Assembly: GCA_000310025.1 (NCBI GenBank)
Contig: FN648473.1
Location: forward strand, 62,001-126,000
Direction of reading: 5' to 3'
DNA: 64,000 nt
Origin: Ectocarpus siliculosus
Lineage: Eukaryota; Sar; Phaeophyceae; Ectocarpales; Ectocarpaceae
Shown here: piece by piece, positions 21,041 through 32,887 of the stretch
Layout of the letters: the number at the start of each line of letters is the position of its first letter
Position numbering within the stretch: the stretch's first letter is position 1
Program-made: the position numbers and the translations under genes
The notes under the pieces: generated by a model
Databases searched by the model: none
Seen by the model: only the letters and a program-made list of their open reading frames with translations
Told to the model about the DNA's origin: nothing

Positions 21041-24000
21041 TGTGCTGCCGCTCAAAAAAGAACAGAGATAGGTAGGTGTGTGTATGTATGTGACTCATAG
21101 CCGCTGATGTTGATGTCTGTCGTGTGTGTGCAGTTTATTTATATTATGTGGTGGTTCGAAAGGAGCAAACCGTCAGCTGTGGTGGTCTGTCTGTCAAGCG
21201 TCAGTTGGCGGTCTGTTGAGTCATCAAAGCCAATGTTCTCCCTCTTAAGGAAGGGTTGATAAAAAAATCGCAGCTGCTCTCTGTTGGCCTGGGACTTTCC
21301 ACCTGATTCCTCCGTGGTTTCCAGATAAAACAAATGCAGACCTTCCATAAGAATTGGTTGGTTGATTTCTTTCGAGTGGCTTCATCATGATCGGTTTCTA
21401 GATCACCAGGATAGAAAGAGAGAAGGGGTAGGAACCGGCGCTGAGAAAACACACAATCCACGCGCCTGATTCCCCCTCAAAAACTGTCTCGTTCTCTCTC
21501 TCCGAACGCAAGTCAGCGAAATCCAGCCGGGGGAAAACACCGGCTACTGCTACTGCACGTAGGGGTCTGGAGTGACCAAGTCCCCAAGTGGTACTCGACC
21601 ATTCAACTACACCCTTAGAGCAACTCTAGAAACCTTACCAAAGGAAATGAGGGCTTCGTACGCGCTTCCGCCCCCCCACCTTCGAAAGAAAAGGGGTGGG
21701 TGGGCGGGAAAAAGACACTACTTTCTGGCCACCTGTTCTATGTTGGCCAGTGCCTCAATTCTTCCGTGTGCCCACGTACTCCGATGGTCGTCTCTCGCGC
21801 TCACAAGCGCTTCGACCTACAACACCGGTGCACGTTTGCTCTCTCGTGATGTCTAGAACGTTTGGTGGGTGGGGCAGACAGAATCTAATCCACGTATACC
21901 AGTCCCCAGTTTTCTAACAATGACGCTTTCAACTCTTACGGTTTCGACAAACTGCTGTTTATTCCGTCTTCGACAACAAACTTGGCTTTTCGCGAACTTA
22001 CATCGTTTCAACCAACGAAGATGACGGACTGCTGCTGCGGCTGGTGACTTTCCTCAGAGACCACCAAAGTTCCAGTAAATGGTTCATCGTGCACGGATGG
22101 ATGTAGACCACCACAAAGTTCCAGTGAATGGTTGCTGCTGTGCACGCACGCACGCACGTGGTTGCCGTGAGATCCGTCGCCGTGTGGGTCAAATGTGTAT
22201 ACAACAGCTTAGAGACAAAGCGCGCGTGATATCGCATGCACGTACATGTATTCTGCTGTATATTTTTGTGCTTAAATTGAAATGGTGTGCGAATGGAAAG
22301 CCGACGTGCTGAATCCAACCATGGAGTATGTATGTGTGTCGCTGCACAGATGTATTCTATCTCTCCTGTGAAGAAAAAGGCTGAAAATACGAACAGCTGT
22401 ACTACGTGTATATTTGACGCACAGGAAAAGATGTGCATATTACATGGTAGCTGCTAATGTAGTCATCGCCTTGCCGGTGACATACATACATGCGCACGTC
22501 CGCGTCCTTCATCAGCACAACAGAGTTTAGGCAACATACAGACGCCTCCGACTATGTACCGCCTGCAGATAGATACTACACATCATGCACTCACTGAGAT
22601 TCACCTCAACATTCCATTTCGGTTCATTTCAACCATCATCATCATCAACACACTACTCCCAGATAGAGACCATCATCAACCCCGTCTCCTACCTACACGG
22701 AGGTACGTTTGGCGCGTAAGAAGTCAAATATGCCATGTACGTACACCGAGTTGATCGTGCGCGTGCGTTGACGGGCGTGTGCATGTGTGTATGCTCAGCC
22801 TGCAAATTGGTGGCTTACTTCGCGTTTAAACTTGAAACTGTGGGTTGGAGGTACGTCACACGGGCACCGCCGTATGCTGCTTGTGGGCTCAGCGTTTGAT
22901 TACGTTTGGCAAAAAGGAGAAAAGGCCCGCCGAGAACAGAGTGGCTAATGACGTTGTTACTCGACGTTGATGTTTTTCGCCGAAAGCCCTCCAATCGGAG
23001 TCCTGGATCTTTTGTGCACGAACAGCCCGGCGTAGACTCTTCCGAACGCAGGGGAGAATCGGGGGTTTCGCCCGATTCGGGCGCTCTTAGCGGCGGTGTG
23101 GTGCTGGAGGCGCGCGAAGGATCAGCTGCGCGACGGGCCGGCGGCAGTGGAAAGACTTTGCTGAGGACGCCCTGAAGAGGAGATGTCCGCCGGAACTCTG
23201 TGGCGAGCCAGAAGAATCGGCGCTAACGTCTCTGGTTTAGTGTGTGACCTAAACTTGCCGCCGCGCTCTCAGCGCTCCGGTTCTGCGCTCTCAGCGATCG
23301 AGAGCTGAAGCATAATTGTCTACACGTCTATACTCACAGGATTCCGGTCGTGTCGCCATACATTTCGAACTATTAGTATGGAGAGAATTATAAATACTTG
23401 CAAGGTTCACCTGCGGGAGGTAGATGATGTGCCTCCCGGGGGCGACGCAAGAGGACATGGCCAATCAATGCCATCGCGGTCGCATCGTTGGTCGTTATAA
23501 CGTTCGGTAGTGTCGCCCTGCGTTCAACCTGCGTACTAACAATTTGCCTGGAATTTGCATCATTTGTGCGGGGTATTTCGTTTTTTCCCTCCGAGACTTT
23601 CCCTTCTGCGCGAGTAAGTGGTTTTGGCTGGCGGTTTGGTTCAGGTCCTACTGCTGTAATCCGCTTCGTTTTAGCACTTTCTCTTCTTGTGTGATCGTGT
23701 TTCCCACGGCCTGTGGGACGTTTTCACGCATACACCAACAACAACGCATCAAAGAGACGCTTAACGTGCCCACGAATAGTCACAGATAGATGTGGACTGC
23801 TACCGTACCAAACTTCTATATTTGACTTTTTCGATTTTTCGGGTTGAAATGTACAATTTTACCGCTGCCAGAGTTGTGCGAGAGGACTTCTGTGTCGCGT
23901 GGTTTGTTCCCATCAGCATCAAGATCCTTGGTCCCCGCTGTGGGTACGCATACACCAGTTGCCATGTGGTTGTTGTGTGCACAACAATCACCGCAGCAGG

Positions 24001-24292
24001 TGTGTGGGCGCTTGGCGCGTGGCGCGGGGTAAAAGTTATGTTCTCAGTTTTCGTGCCTTTCGAGGAGGCTTTTGTGGTTCGGATTCCCAACCCCTGAAAA
24101 AAGAGCCAGTCGCAGCGACTTTAGGCGGCCCTAACGCGCACCACCGGTGTCTCGCGAGCCTCTCACGTAACGGGTAATGTACCGACGGATCCTCTGCGTG
24201 CCAGGCAGAAGAAAGTGCGAGGAATAACGCTGTCCAAGCGGAGAAAAACGACTGCGAAGAGTAAAAAAGTCGAAATCATACTCATGCATATA
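21041..24292. other. largely anonymous DNA
   Basis: No element termini are seen here. Apart from the candidate frame at 22906-23175, I see only short frames and simple microsatellite-like stretches (GCACGCACGCACG near 22143; CATCATCATC near 22637). Confidence 0.4.
22906..23175 (+). CDS. hypothetical fragment, basic and Gly/Ser-rich
   Basis: This is an 89-codon frame in a locally GC-rich patch. It opens with basic residues (AKRRKGPPRTEW), has a short hydrophobic stretch (LMTLLLDVDVF) and ends in a Gly/Ser/Arg-rich tail. The first start-like codon is TTG, so a true start or splice acceptor is unresolved. No family is recognised. Confidence 0.2.
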   Translation: MAKRRKGPPRTEWLMTLLLDVDVFRRKPSNRSPGSFVHEQPGVDSSERRGESGVSPDSGALSGGVVLEAREGSAARRAGGSGKTLLRTP

Positions 24293-24765
24293 CTAGGGTT
24301 AGGGATTGGCCCCCCGCCCCCCAATGGGGCTGGGGGCCAACATCCAGGACGGATGGTGGTGAGTGTCTGGGAGGAAGGAAAGAGAACGAAGAAGGATTGT
24401 CCGGATCCCTCAATTAGCTTGCTACGGGGAGAGGGTTCGTAGGGGCGGGAAGAAGGGACGGTGTTGGGAGAGGCAAGGACGTGGTGAAGAATTTCGGACC
24501 TCAACGAGCGCGCGGTCCCGTCGGGGGTGAAAGGGACATGTCAGTCCGTAGTCTTGTCTATCGGAATCGAAGAGCCGAAAAATAGAGGTATACATTATGT
24601 ACATAACGATGGAGAAGGCCTGCGAGGAAGGTACGAAGAGAGGAAATTGCACCCCACGTTCTGGTTCGAAGTCGGTGTGAAAACCGCCGCAAGGAAGGAG
24701 TGCGAAGGGAACAAAAAAAAACGGAGACGTGTCGACGTTTGTTTGCGTCGTGGAAAACGATTGTC
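24293..24765 (-). mobile_element. H2: inverted Helitron-like 3' fragment
   Basis: On the minus strand this is the H1 sequence from about 15728 to 16160. It ends with the same hairpin (24309-24337) and CTAG (complement of 24293-24296), again followed by T. The inner end at about 24765 stops where the pyrimidine-rich head of Y3 begins, so the copy is truncated. Confidence 0.6.
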
Positions 24766-25057
24766 TTTTCTTCCTGTTTCCTTTTATCTGTTTATTTTTT
24801 TCTCTTTTTTCTCTTTGTCGCTCTTTTTTCTCTCTTTTTCTGGGTCAGATGGCCTTGTCTCTGCTTGCGTGTGAAGCACCAAGATTGAACCAAGGGGGTG
24901 TACCTCTTTCTCTCTGGCCCGTGATGCTGACTCCTAGTCTCAGTTGTTACGTCGCATAGCGCGCAGAGGGAGCGGAGGACTCCAGAATATCTGTCGTTGA
25001 TTTCTATTGACTTGCGGACCCCTCGGGGCCAGTTTGTTCGAGCGTTCCTTTTTAGGG
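24766..25057 (+). mobile_element. Y3, 5' part, split by E1
   Basis: A pyrimidine-rich head is followed by the Y core (CAAGATTGAACCAAGGGGGT and GACTTGCGGACCCCTCGGGG). It stops at TTTTTAGGG|TA where E1 begins, and the continuation is at 31267-31402. Confidence 0.65.
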
Positions 25058-28000
25058 TACAGTCGTGGGCCCGGTTTAGCGGTCCATAGTGTCACGAATT
25101 TTAATTTCCGCTATTCAGGGCATCGCCGCTAAACCACTTTAGCGGTCAGTATCCGCTAAACCAGGAGGCTTATTAATAGCGGCCATGAACCGCTAAACCG
25201 GGAAAAAGCCCATTTTTGCCCTACAATAACAGCGTGGGGAGCTGATTTTGATAGGGCCATGCGTATCATTGCAGCAGTCATACGAAGGTGCAGATGAAGA
25301 AGTAACGAGCCAATGAAGGACAGCGCCGCAAGCACTTTCATTAATGATGGATTTATATTCTGAAGCTTTAGCTTGAGTCTCATCTTTCAATATCCGTGGA
25401 ACTTTTATTCGCATAGCCCACCCCTTGCCCGACCCTGTCTCAAAATGCCGATTTCGACCTACAGTGTAAATCTCGTGGCGCCTCGAGTATGGTTCGGTGT
25501 GGAATCGCAAACCATGAGCCGTCCCCGAGTTTGAACAGCTTCCGCCTCCCGTGGCCGGCAAGAGTCGACCTTGACTGTTCCTTGCCCTGTTTCGCCATGG
25601 GAACGGGCGGTTGAACAGCGAAAGAGGGTCCTGCGTGCTGCGCGCCACAATCTTCTTTTTTTTCGTTTGTTCTTGAGTGACCGTTGTACATATGCGGCTG
25701 CTGCTGCGGTTGCTGCTGTTATGCTCGGAATGTGCTGCAATGGTCGTACGGTTATCGTAGTCAGGTTTGACTACAGTCTGCTCGTTCGTATAGCGGTAGC
25801 GGTGCGCATCTATCGCGACGGCGAGCGCATTGAGATAATAGTTCGTCCGTCGTGCTTCTAGTCTACACAAATAGGCGTGTTCTTCTTTGTTTCCACTTCA
25901 TACCAGAAAAGAAAGGTCTCCACCAACTTAGAGCATCACCTACAGCAGTTCGGAAACGAAGACTAGACCATTTTTCTTTTGTCGTGTTTGTTGTTGCTGA
26001 GCGCACATCGGATGTCGCCGTTCGTTACACGTGTTCAACCCTGCGGTGGGCCAGAGGGATGAGGGTGGGTGTCTTCTCTAGAGTTCATGCCTTGTCTTCT
26101 CGAGTCTCCCATACTTTAGTCTACCTCTCTCTCTCTCTGTTGCATTTTTTCCGTTAGGGTCCCCAATAACATCGAACGTCAACGGCAATCGTTTTGCATC
26201 TTGCTGAGTAGGAGGCTACCCGTGTACCCGGTTGCTGCATGTGAGGCGATGGGCGCCGCCTCTTTCCGTCAAGCAATGCGCATGGCCCCTACGGTTCGCC
26301 GCACATGCAGTGCTGTGTGACAGCTCCAGCGGTTCACAGCGGCGACGATGTTTTTCGCCGGTAGGGCCCCAGAACAACGCGAACCGCGACTGTTTCATTG
26401 TTTTGGGGTCCCCCACTTACCCAACCCACCCATGAATTTGTTTGTTGTGTTTCCCTGCTGACTAACAACCTCGGCTACTGCAGTGCAAATTTCATGGCGC
26501 CTCAAGTACAGTTCCGTAGGGAACTGCAAATCACGACCCCTCCCCGACTTTGAGTATAAGGTCAACCTCGTGCGGCGGATAAGACCGACGTCAAACCCTG
26601 GATTTTGTCTGTCGGTGCCGCCATGTGGCCATCCACGAACAGCAAGCACTTGGAGAGTCACAATAAAGAGGGTCCGCTTCGCCACCAAGAAGACAGTTTT
26701 TTTTCGATTCTTCTACAGCTGGATATGATGCTACCATGTATCGGGTATAGCTGAAGTTGAGTTTGAGGAATAGGGTCTACGGCAGCATAATATTGTGTGC
26801 GAGGAGTTAACACCTTCCTCGCGTAACGATGCGCATCTCCCACGGCAAGCTGAATGAAGTACGTCATCATGACGCTATTTCTTGTGACTACAAGTTCAAG
26901 TTCGCCCGGGCGTTATTGTTCTTACCGGAGAGAGAGACTAAACTTCTACTACAATACGTACCAGTTCGTGTACCCAGATATGCATGTTGTGAGGTAGTGG
27001 GTGCTGCCCCTGCTGTTTGCTGCGGTACATGGAAAGCTTCCGGTGGGTCAGAGCGGCAAGGGGGCCTTGTTTTTTCACTTGTTTGTTTCTTAGCTCTGCT
27101 CTCCTCTACTTTTTTGTTTCCTGTCGCTGGCGGTCTCTCTTTTTTTATCGCCCTTCGTTCTTGCTGACAAGAAACTGTGAGGATGTACACTGGCTGAGTC
27201 TGGCTTTTTCTTAGGGTCGGTCTTAACGAAGAAATCAGATCTCGAAATCGCGTTCAGATTTGGTTATAAGACCGGAAGATCCACAGAACTCTTTCGTTGA
27301 TTGGCTGAAATGTTATGGAACCCATCAAATCTTCAGGACTTCTAACAGGACGACCCAAAACCAAATCGGGATTTGAAAAATGGTGAAATCATTTAATCGG
27401 ATCCCCTTTTGGGAGAACAGCGTCCATAGTTGCGGGACCACGGTCTACTCGCATACACGGCGCGTGCCCACCTACCCCCATCCACACGAACTCCATCCAC
27501 CGCCGAGCACAGAGGAAAGAAAGAGCACAAAAAGCCAACCCAAAGGGAGGGTGACTGCGCATCGTTGTTGCACGTGACTGGTCCTGAAAAAAAACGTTTG
27601 TGGGATGTGTTGGTCTGTGGAGCAATCTCCCGCCGGTTGTTGAACTTCAAATGCACAGACGAATTGGCGGCTTTCCGTCTTACAAGGGTCGATTCAAAGT
27701 GTCACATGCATAGACATCGTGTCAGTACGGCACAGAGGCCATGTACGCGTTTGGTGTGTGCTTCTCGGGAGCGATAGCTCCCCATGTGGTGTGGCCACGT
27801 CATAACAGTACGTCACAACAGCAATCTGGCAGTTGGCAAGTGGCGGACCTCTCGGGTTGTTCGTGGTGGACTGCAGAGACTCGTTTCCATTTGGCAGATC
27901 TCCCGTTAAGACACACAGGCAATTTCTGTCCGGATTTAGGTAGATCCGACTCTTGCATTCTTACAACCAAATGTGAATTCGAGATGTGATTTCTTCGTTA

Positions 28001-28649
28001 AGACCAACCCTTATAGGGTCCCCCGCCCACCCTCGACCCACCTGTCGGTTTGATTCGTGGTCTCCAATATCTTCAGCAGTAGTTAGTTGTCTACTACAGG
28101 ACATGCGCAACTACTGCTGCGTCCGTCCATGGGTGGGTGCAACAGAAGAGCCCCGGGGACTGGTGGCCTTCTGACCTGATCGCAGGGAGAGGTTCCTGCC
28201 ACTACCATAATACGACTCTTCTTAAATGTCCATGACGGGGAACGCGTACGACGCCTCTTCTTTTTTTCTTTTTTTTTTCCTCTCTCCCGTCCGTTTCTTT
28301 CGTTTTGGAGAGGAAACCTACTGTGCGCATCATCTGGGGTCCGCATTCGTATAGTCCCGGATTCTTTCCCAGCGTGCGGAGAGCGCGTTCTGGTGTGGTC
28401 TCCTTTTCATTCGGGTGTGACGTGCGTACTGCATTTATGTACGTATGTAAACGACAGAAAAAGATCAACGAGATGATTGGCGGCATTCTTGAAAGCATGG
28501 AGTCCCTCGGCACCAAAAATGCATGCGCATGGATGGGCGTAGTGAGAAGTGTCGGTCGAAGGCTGACGGTTTTTTCGGGTGCGCGCGAGGTCGCCCCTAC
28601 TATTCTTTTGTTTTTTTTTCTTTATTGTCCAGTCTATGGCTACTACCTC

Positions 28650-28893
28650 CCATAGCGTATTGAAGCAAGCGGGGGGTCCTAAACTAATCTGTCGTTGACT
28701 TGCGGATCCCTCTTCGGGTCAAATTTATTTTCGTGTAACTTTCTTGGGTAAGTTAGCCTGTGACCACGACGGGGATCGACCGCGTCATTTGCCAGACTAT
28801 CATACATAGTAGTACGGACAGACGAAGAAGGTACTGGGTAAAGAGAGCAGAACGAACGGGATTGTAGTTGATTGTGAAGACAACAACAACAAC
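28650..28893 (+). mobile_element. Y4: retroposon copy within X2
   Basis: This has the Y core and tail (GTAAGTTAGCCTGTGACCAC, then GAAGACAACAACAACAAC). TTTTCGTGTAACTTTCTTGGG (about 28734-28754) is intact here and is the empty counterpart of insertion E1' in X4. Confidence 0.6.
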
Positions 28894-29310
28894 GGAACTG
28901 CTGGGTTCGTCCATGGATAGGTTTTGCAGCACTTATGAAGTGTTAGCATATAAAACGACTTCTTCATGGATGGATGGGTATAATGAGAGGTTTCAATTCA
29001 ACACAACTGCTAAATAAATACAATAACAACTCACTGCAGTACGGAGGGTGCTCCTTGTTCTCATGCATTTTTTTTTTTTTTTGTCTTCACTTCAAATCAG
29101 CGCTCACAGCACTACTAGTGCCGCTTACTCCAACCCGTGGTCACACAGAAGGTCCCCTCTCTACCTTCCCCTCCTGCCGTACTTTGCCCTCGATTTTTAA
29201 CGCGAGAAGAGTTCAGCACTCTCTTCCCTCTGTGTACACACGAACTAGCGCTATCCACTAGGCCAGGAGCGGAAGCGAGAGAAAAACTCACTTTGCAAGA
29301 AAAGCTTGCT

Positions 29311-29383
29311 TACGCCGGGATTCGAACCCCTAACTTGACCTGTAGAAGGTTTCGAGGATACCTACTAGATCACCGGGGCGACC
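29311..29383 (-). mobile_element. S2: tRNA-like SINE head within X2
   Basis: On the minus strand this is a 73-nt tRNA-like unit with 5' GGTCGCCCCGG, A box GTGATCTAGTAGG and B box GGGGTTCGAATCCC. Only part of the acceptor stem pairs (CGCC/GGCG). A second A-box-like stretch (GGCCTAGTGGATAGCGC) follows about 50 nt downstream. It is absent from the corresponding part of X4, so it is a separate insertion. It is tRNA-derived rather than a functional tRNA. Confidence 0.55.
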
Positions 29384-31266
29384 GGCATGCATGGCATGTA
29401 CCGGCAGTAGGTGACATAATATATCGCATCATCATCGATATTCACAGCTAATGATGTTAGTCCACGACGACGAGGATGTCAAACGATAGGTTTGTTTCGG
29501 AAAGCTATCGGTGCCAACGCCGCCCGGCCACGCCACGCTTTCTGCTGTGGAGTAGTCGAGCTTTGAAAATTAAAAAAAAATGTTCAGGGTGTGTGACATC
29601 TTACGTCATCTACTCTGTGTACAGAACTCTTTGTCGTGCTCGGTGGGCGAGCGTGTCGCGGTGTGCGCCCTTGACTTCATTAACCGCTAAAAAAACTGGA
29701 ACGCTTCAGACAGGCGACGCGACGATACTCGTCGAGTTGCTATCACAAGTCGCCAAAGCACGAAGATTATTCTCCCTTCTGGACTGTATGCCCCTCATCA
29801 AGACTGGAAAGTCGCTCGTGCTCTAACGAAGTGAAGTAGGTGATGAGACAAACTTGTGACAACGCAATGGCAATCAACCACGTGCTTGAGCATCTCATTT
29901 CTGCCATGTGTCGCGTATCGATCATTCTTCGCCTGAAGCAATCTCTCTGGTATCTGCCTTGCGCGCTGGAGGAGCGGCGTGCGCTGCGAGGAACACCATT
30001 TTTGCCTTGCGAAATAGTGTGCTGCTTCGCTTACGCCACACGACTCCGCGCTCTCCACGCTGGCCAAAATCCGATGATACCTCCGAGTGTGGTGGCGGCG
30101 ACATCACCCCCCTGCCCTTCGCTCCGTCAAATTGTGCGGTGGTATCTAGCCCTAGCTCTAGGTCGTCGTGTCTTCGTCGGAGGGGTTAGGCCCCCCTCCA
30201 TGTACATACCGGACAACTTTCAACAACCTCGTCATTCGCGCCCTTTTACGCAAAGCTTCGGCGATCTCTTCCTGTGCGCACTATTTCTGCGTGCGCTACC
30301 TTCTGGTCAAGAAGCTTCAAAACCTCGAGATTCTAGCCAAAGTAGAGCCGCGTGTGGGGCTGTTGTCGTGTAGCTGCAGCGCGAGTTGTTTCTTTCCGCG
30401 CGCCTGGTGCTAGAAAGCCACCTAACACCTCTTGGCGCTTGTGCGGATATGAAAAGTGAGGGGAACTCTGCGCCTTCTTGGTTGTAGGCCGGTTGCATCT
30501 CGTTCTCATTCGGAACCTCCACGTCCCCACACACATGCCGTGTATGCGGCCACCACAGCAACCTTTACAATCATGCGCGCCGCTTGGACTCGTGCCGCAT
30601 CTAGAAGCTTGCACAGTTCTCCATCCACGCGCCGCATGGTGTGTGTCTTTATTATTCGCATCGAACGCGCTAACCGGCTGACCAATGAAAAGACGTCGTC
30701 GTCAATCTCAGCGCGGTTGAAAACACAAAACACTTCTATATGTCATTAACTGGGAACTCGTGAGGGGGCGGCATGGGGCAGGTGAAAGCTATTCCCCGGA
30801 GAAGGACAGACCTGGTAGGTAGCAACAGAGGAAAACTGCCACCTTGAACTCGAGTTCGTCTTGGAGTGTTTTCACCATCATCCTCCTGGCTTTCACCACC
30901 ATCACTCTCATCGTCGTTTCTTCAGCTATGTTTCGGGGATTCTTCTCTGGCCCTGCGTCGTTTGGTGTATGTGTGTGTCTCGCTGTGTCCTTTTTATTAT
31001 GAACATCGACCAGCGAGCAGGCTGACCAAGTCGCTGTGCTGTGAGTATGTGCAAGCGAAGCGCGCACTACATGCAGGTGCCCGCAAAAATTGAACCGATA
31101 ACCGCTATTGGTGGCTGCAAACATGTCCAGTAACTGCTATTGAGGGCACGACCGGTTTAGCGGTTACAACCGCTAAACCGGGGTGCAGCCGTGTCACGAG
31201 ATTTTATAACGGCTATTCAGGGCATCCCGCTAAACAGAGAACCGCTAAACCGGGCCCACGACTGTA

Positions 31267-31369
31267 AGTTAACCTGTGACCACGGGAATCGATCGCGTCA
31301 AGTGTTGGATCAGTACGGACATATCAAGGTACTGGATAGAGAGAGATCGGAACGGTTTTTATTGGGAAG

Positions 31370-31402
<33 letters not shown>
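31267..31402 (+). mobile_element. Y3, 3' part with (AAC)n tail
   Basis: This continues 24766-25057 after E1: GTTAACCTGTGACCACGGGA through to GAAGAC and about ten AAC triplets (31371-31400). Confidence 0.65.
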
Positions 31403-31569
31403 ATGAAGGTAGACCCGTCCTGCGTTCGGTGTAAATGCGAAAGATGGACTGCGTAAATATCCAGCGGTCTTTGTCGCCAGTGGCAAAGAAATTTGCAACC
31501 ACATGTCGCAAAAAAAAAAAGAAGTTGAGCGGGATAGATAGTCTACTGTAGGAAATAGAACACCGCCTT

Positions 31570-32290
31570 CTCTGTTGTTGCAGGCAGGTTTGCTTCCACA
31601 ACCCGGGAACCCAACTCACTCTTGTATTTCGGCCTACAAGACTCCAATCGACGCAAGCACCGGTAAAAGAGTGCGTGGAAGATGCCGTGACAGCACAACT
31701 CCACTCTCCTACGACATCGATGTACAGTTGTACTGCTGTCGTTGTAGCACCATGTGGAAGATCTCCGAGGGGTCCTCCTGCGCGGTAACGACAACATGGC
31801 GAGAGCTCTACGTGTACCTGTCGCCGACACATGTGGCAGCCGCGCGACACACGAACGGATGTTTGCATCGCACTGTACTATGGTTCGCCGTGGCAGGAAG
31901 TATCCCATCCAGTTAGGTCGTTGCGGTAGTACGTGGACGTCATTCGGCGTCTATAGTCCATACTGCTGTTGCAAAAACAGTGCAGTAATCGAGCTATGCA
32001 TGCAATTTTTTGCTCTGGTTCACACTTTTGCCTGCACAACCCGAGAATCCCACTGCTGTATCTCGGCCTACAAGACTCCAATCAACAAACCAGCACTGGG
32101 AAAAGTGCGTGGAAGATGCTGTGACAGCACAACTAAGTCGACACTCGTACGACTTCCATGTACAGTCGGCGTCTGGTCCAAACTGCTGTAGAAATACAAA
32201 CATCGAGCCATCTTCTTTTTTTTTCCATACTAATAACAAGAAATGTATCACGTCACGACGACCATCCTGTGAGTATATATGTAACATTAT
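31570..32290 (+). repeat. W2: two tandem copies of repeat W
   Basis: 31605-31990 and 32040-32290 share GGCCTACAAGACTCCAATC, AGTGCGTGGAAGATGC and GACAGCACAACT. Each resembles W1 at 9330-9562. It is non-coding. Confidence 0.6.
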
Positions 32291-32887
32291 AGCAGAATAT
32301 GACGCGCATCTTGATTTTGGTATGCTTTGCTTCTTTTTCGCCATTTTTGTGTTTAGTTGCCCGTACAAGATTTCGGCGCGTCGAAGTCCACAAATGTTGG
32401 GAACATTGGCACAACAGCATATAAGTGCACCTTTTACCACGCTTGCTCAACATATGACAGTGGTGTACGGCGTCAACCAGACAGATGACATCCTGCAGGA
32501 AGATCACATCCGTCCGTACATCCGTCGTTTATCTATAATACTGCGTATGCTACCTACAGAACAAACCCATTCGCACGTATGGATACATACGTGTCTGTAT
32601 TGTTTACCTACAGCACAAACCGTCCTTCGCACGTATGGATACGTGCCTGTATACCACGGCAGCGGTATGTCATCGAAGCAACTTGTGCAGCGGAATCGGC
32701 TTCCAACTCGAATCTCACCGCATATTTATCCAATCAGATAATCAAACACATCATTTCAAACACAACAGACCCTTTCGGAATTTTGTTTTCTGGGTGAGAC
32801 AAAATGCTCCGACAGAAAAAGGGTCAGATTCTTTGGAATCTGTAACCACTTTTCACCCACGGCTCAGACAAATACCTCTCACCAAAA

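Larger units (their letters stand above)
25359..29749 (+). mobile_element. X2: Helentron/HINE-like element inserted in E1
   Basis: The 5' end is TCTGAAGC (25359-25366). The 3' part has GCTTCAGA (29703-29710), hairpin CGACGA-TAC-TCGTCG (29720-29734) and end TATCACAAG. The uninterrupted E1' copy reads ATTTTAAT|TCGCC where E1 reads ATTTATAT|X2|TCGCC, so insertion lies between two Ts with no duplication, as for Helentrons. The body is non-coding and resembles X4 for most of its length. It contains Y4 and the SINE head S2. Confidence 0.72.
25060..31264 (+). mobile_element. E1: Tc1/mariner-pogo-like DNA transposon, interrupted by X2
   Basis: The termini are CAGTCGTGGGCCCGGTTTAG and its complement, flanked by TA on both sides (25058-25059 and 31265-31266). 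Removing E1 and one TA restores the Y sequence seen intact at 20909-20926, so the TA duplication is shown directly. CAGT-ended inverted repeats with TA duplications are typical of the Tc1/mariner superfamily, pogo/Tigger included. The motif ACCGCTAAACC recurs several times near both ends, like transposase-binding sites. Without X2 the element is about 1.8 kb. Its frames are broken and show no DDE/D motif I can recognise, so it is probably non-autonomous. Confidence 0.75.

Noticed and set aside
24293-24304. CTAGGGTTAGGG as a telomere remnant
   Set aside because: Only about two units, and the same bases are the complement of the Helitron-like 3' end found at 16149-16160.
25459-25740. Similar protein frames recurring in X copies (5370-5714, 25193-25870, 51216-51791)
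   Set aside because: They follow repeat homology, shift frame between copies and show no codon-level constraint.
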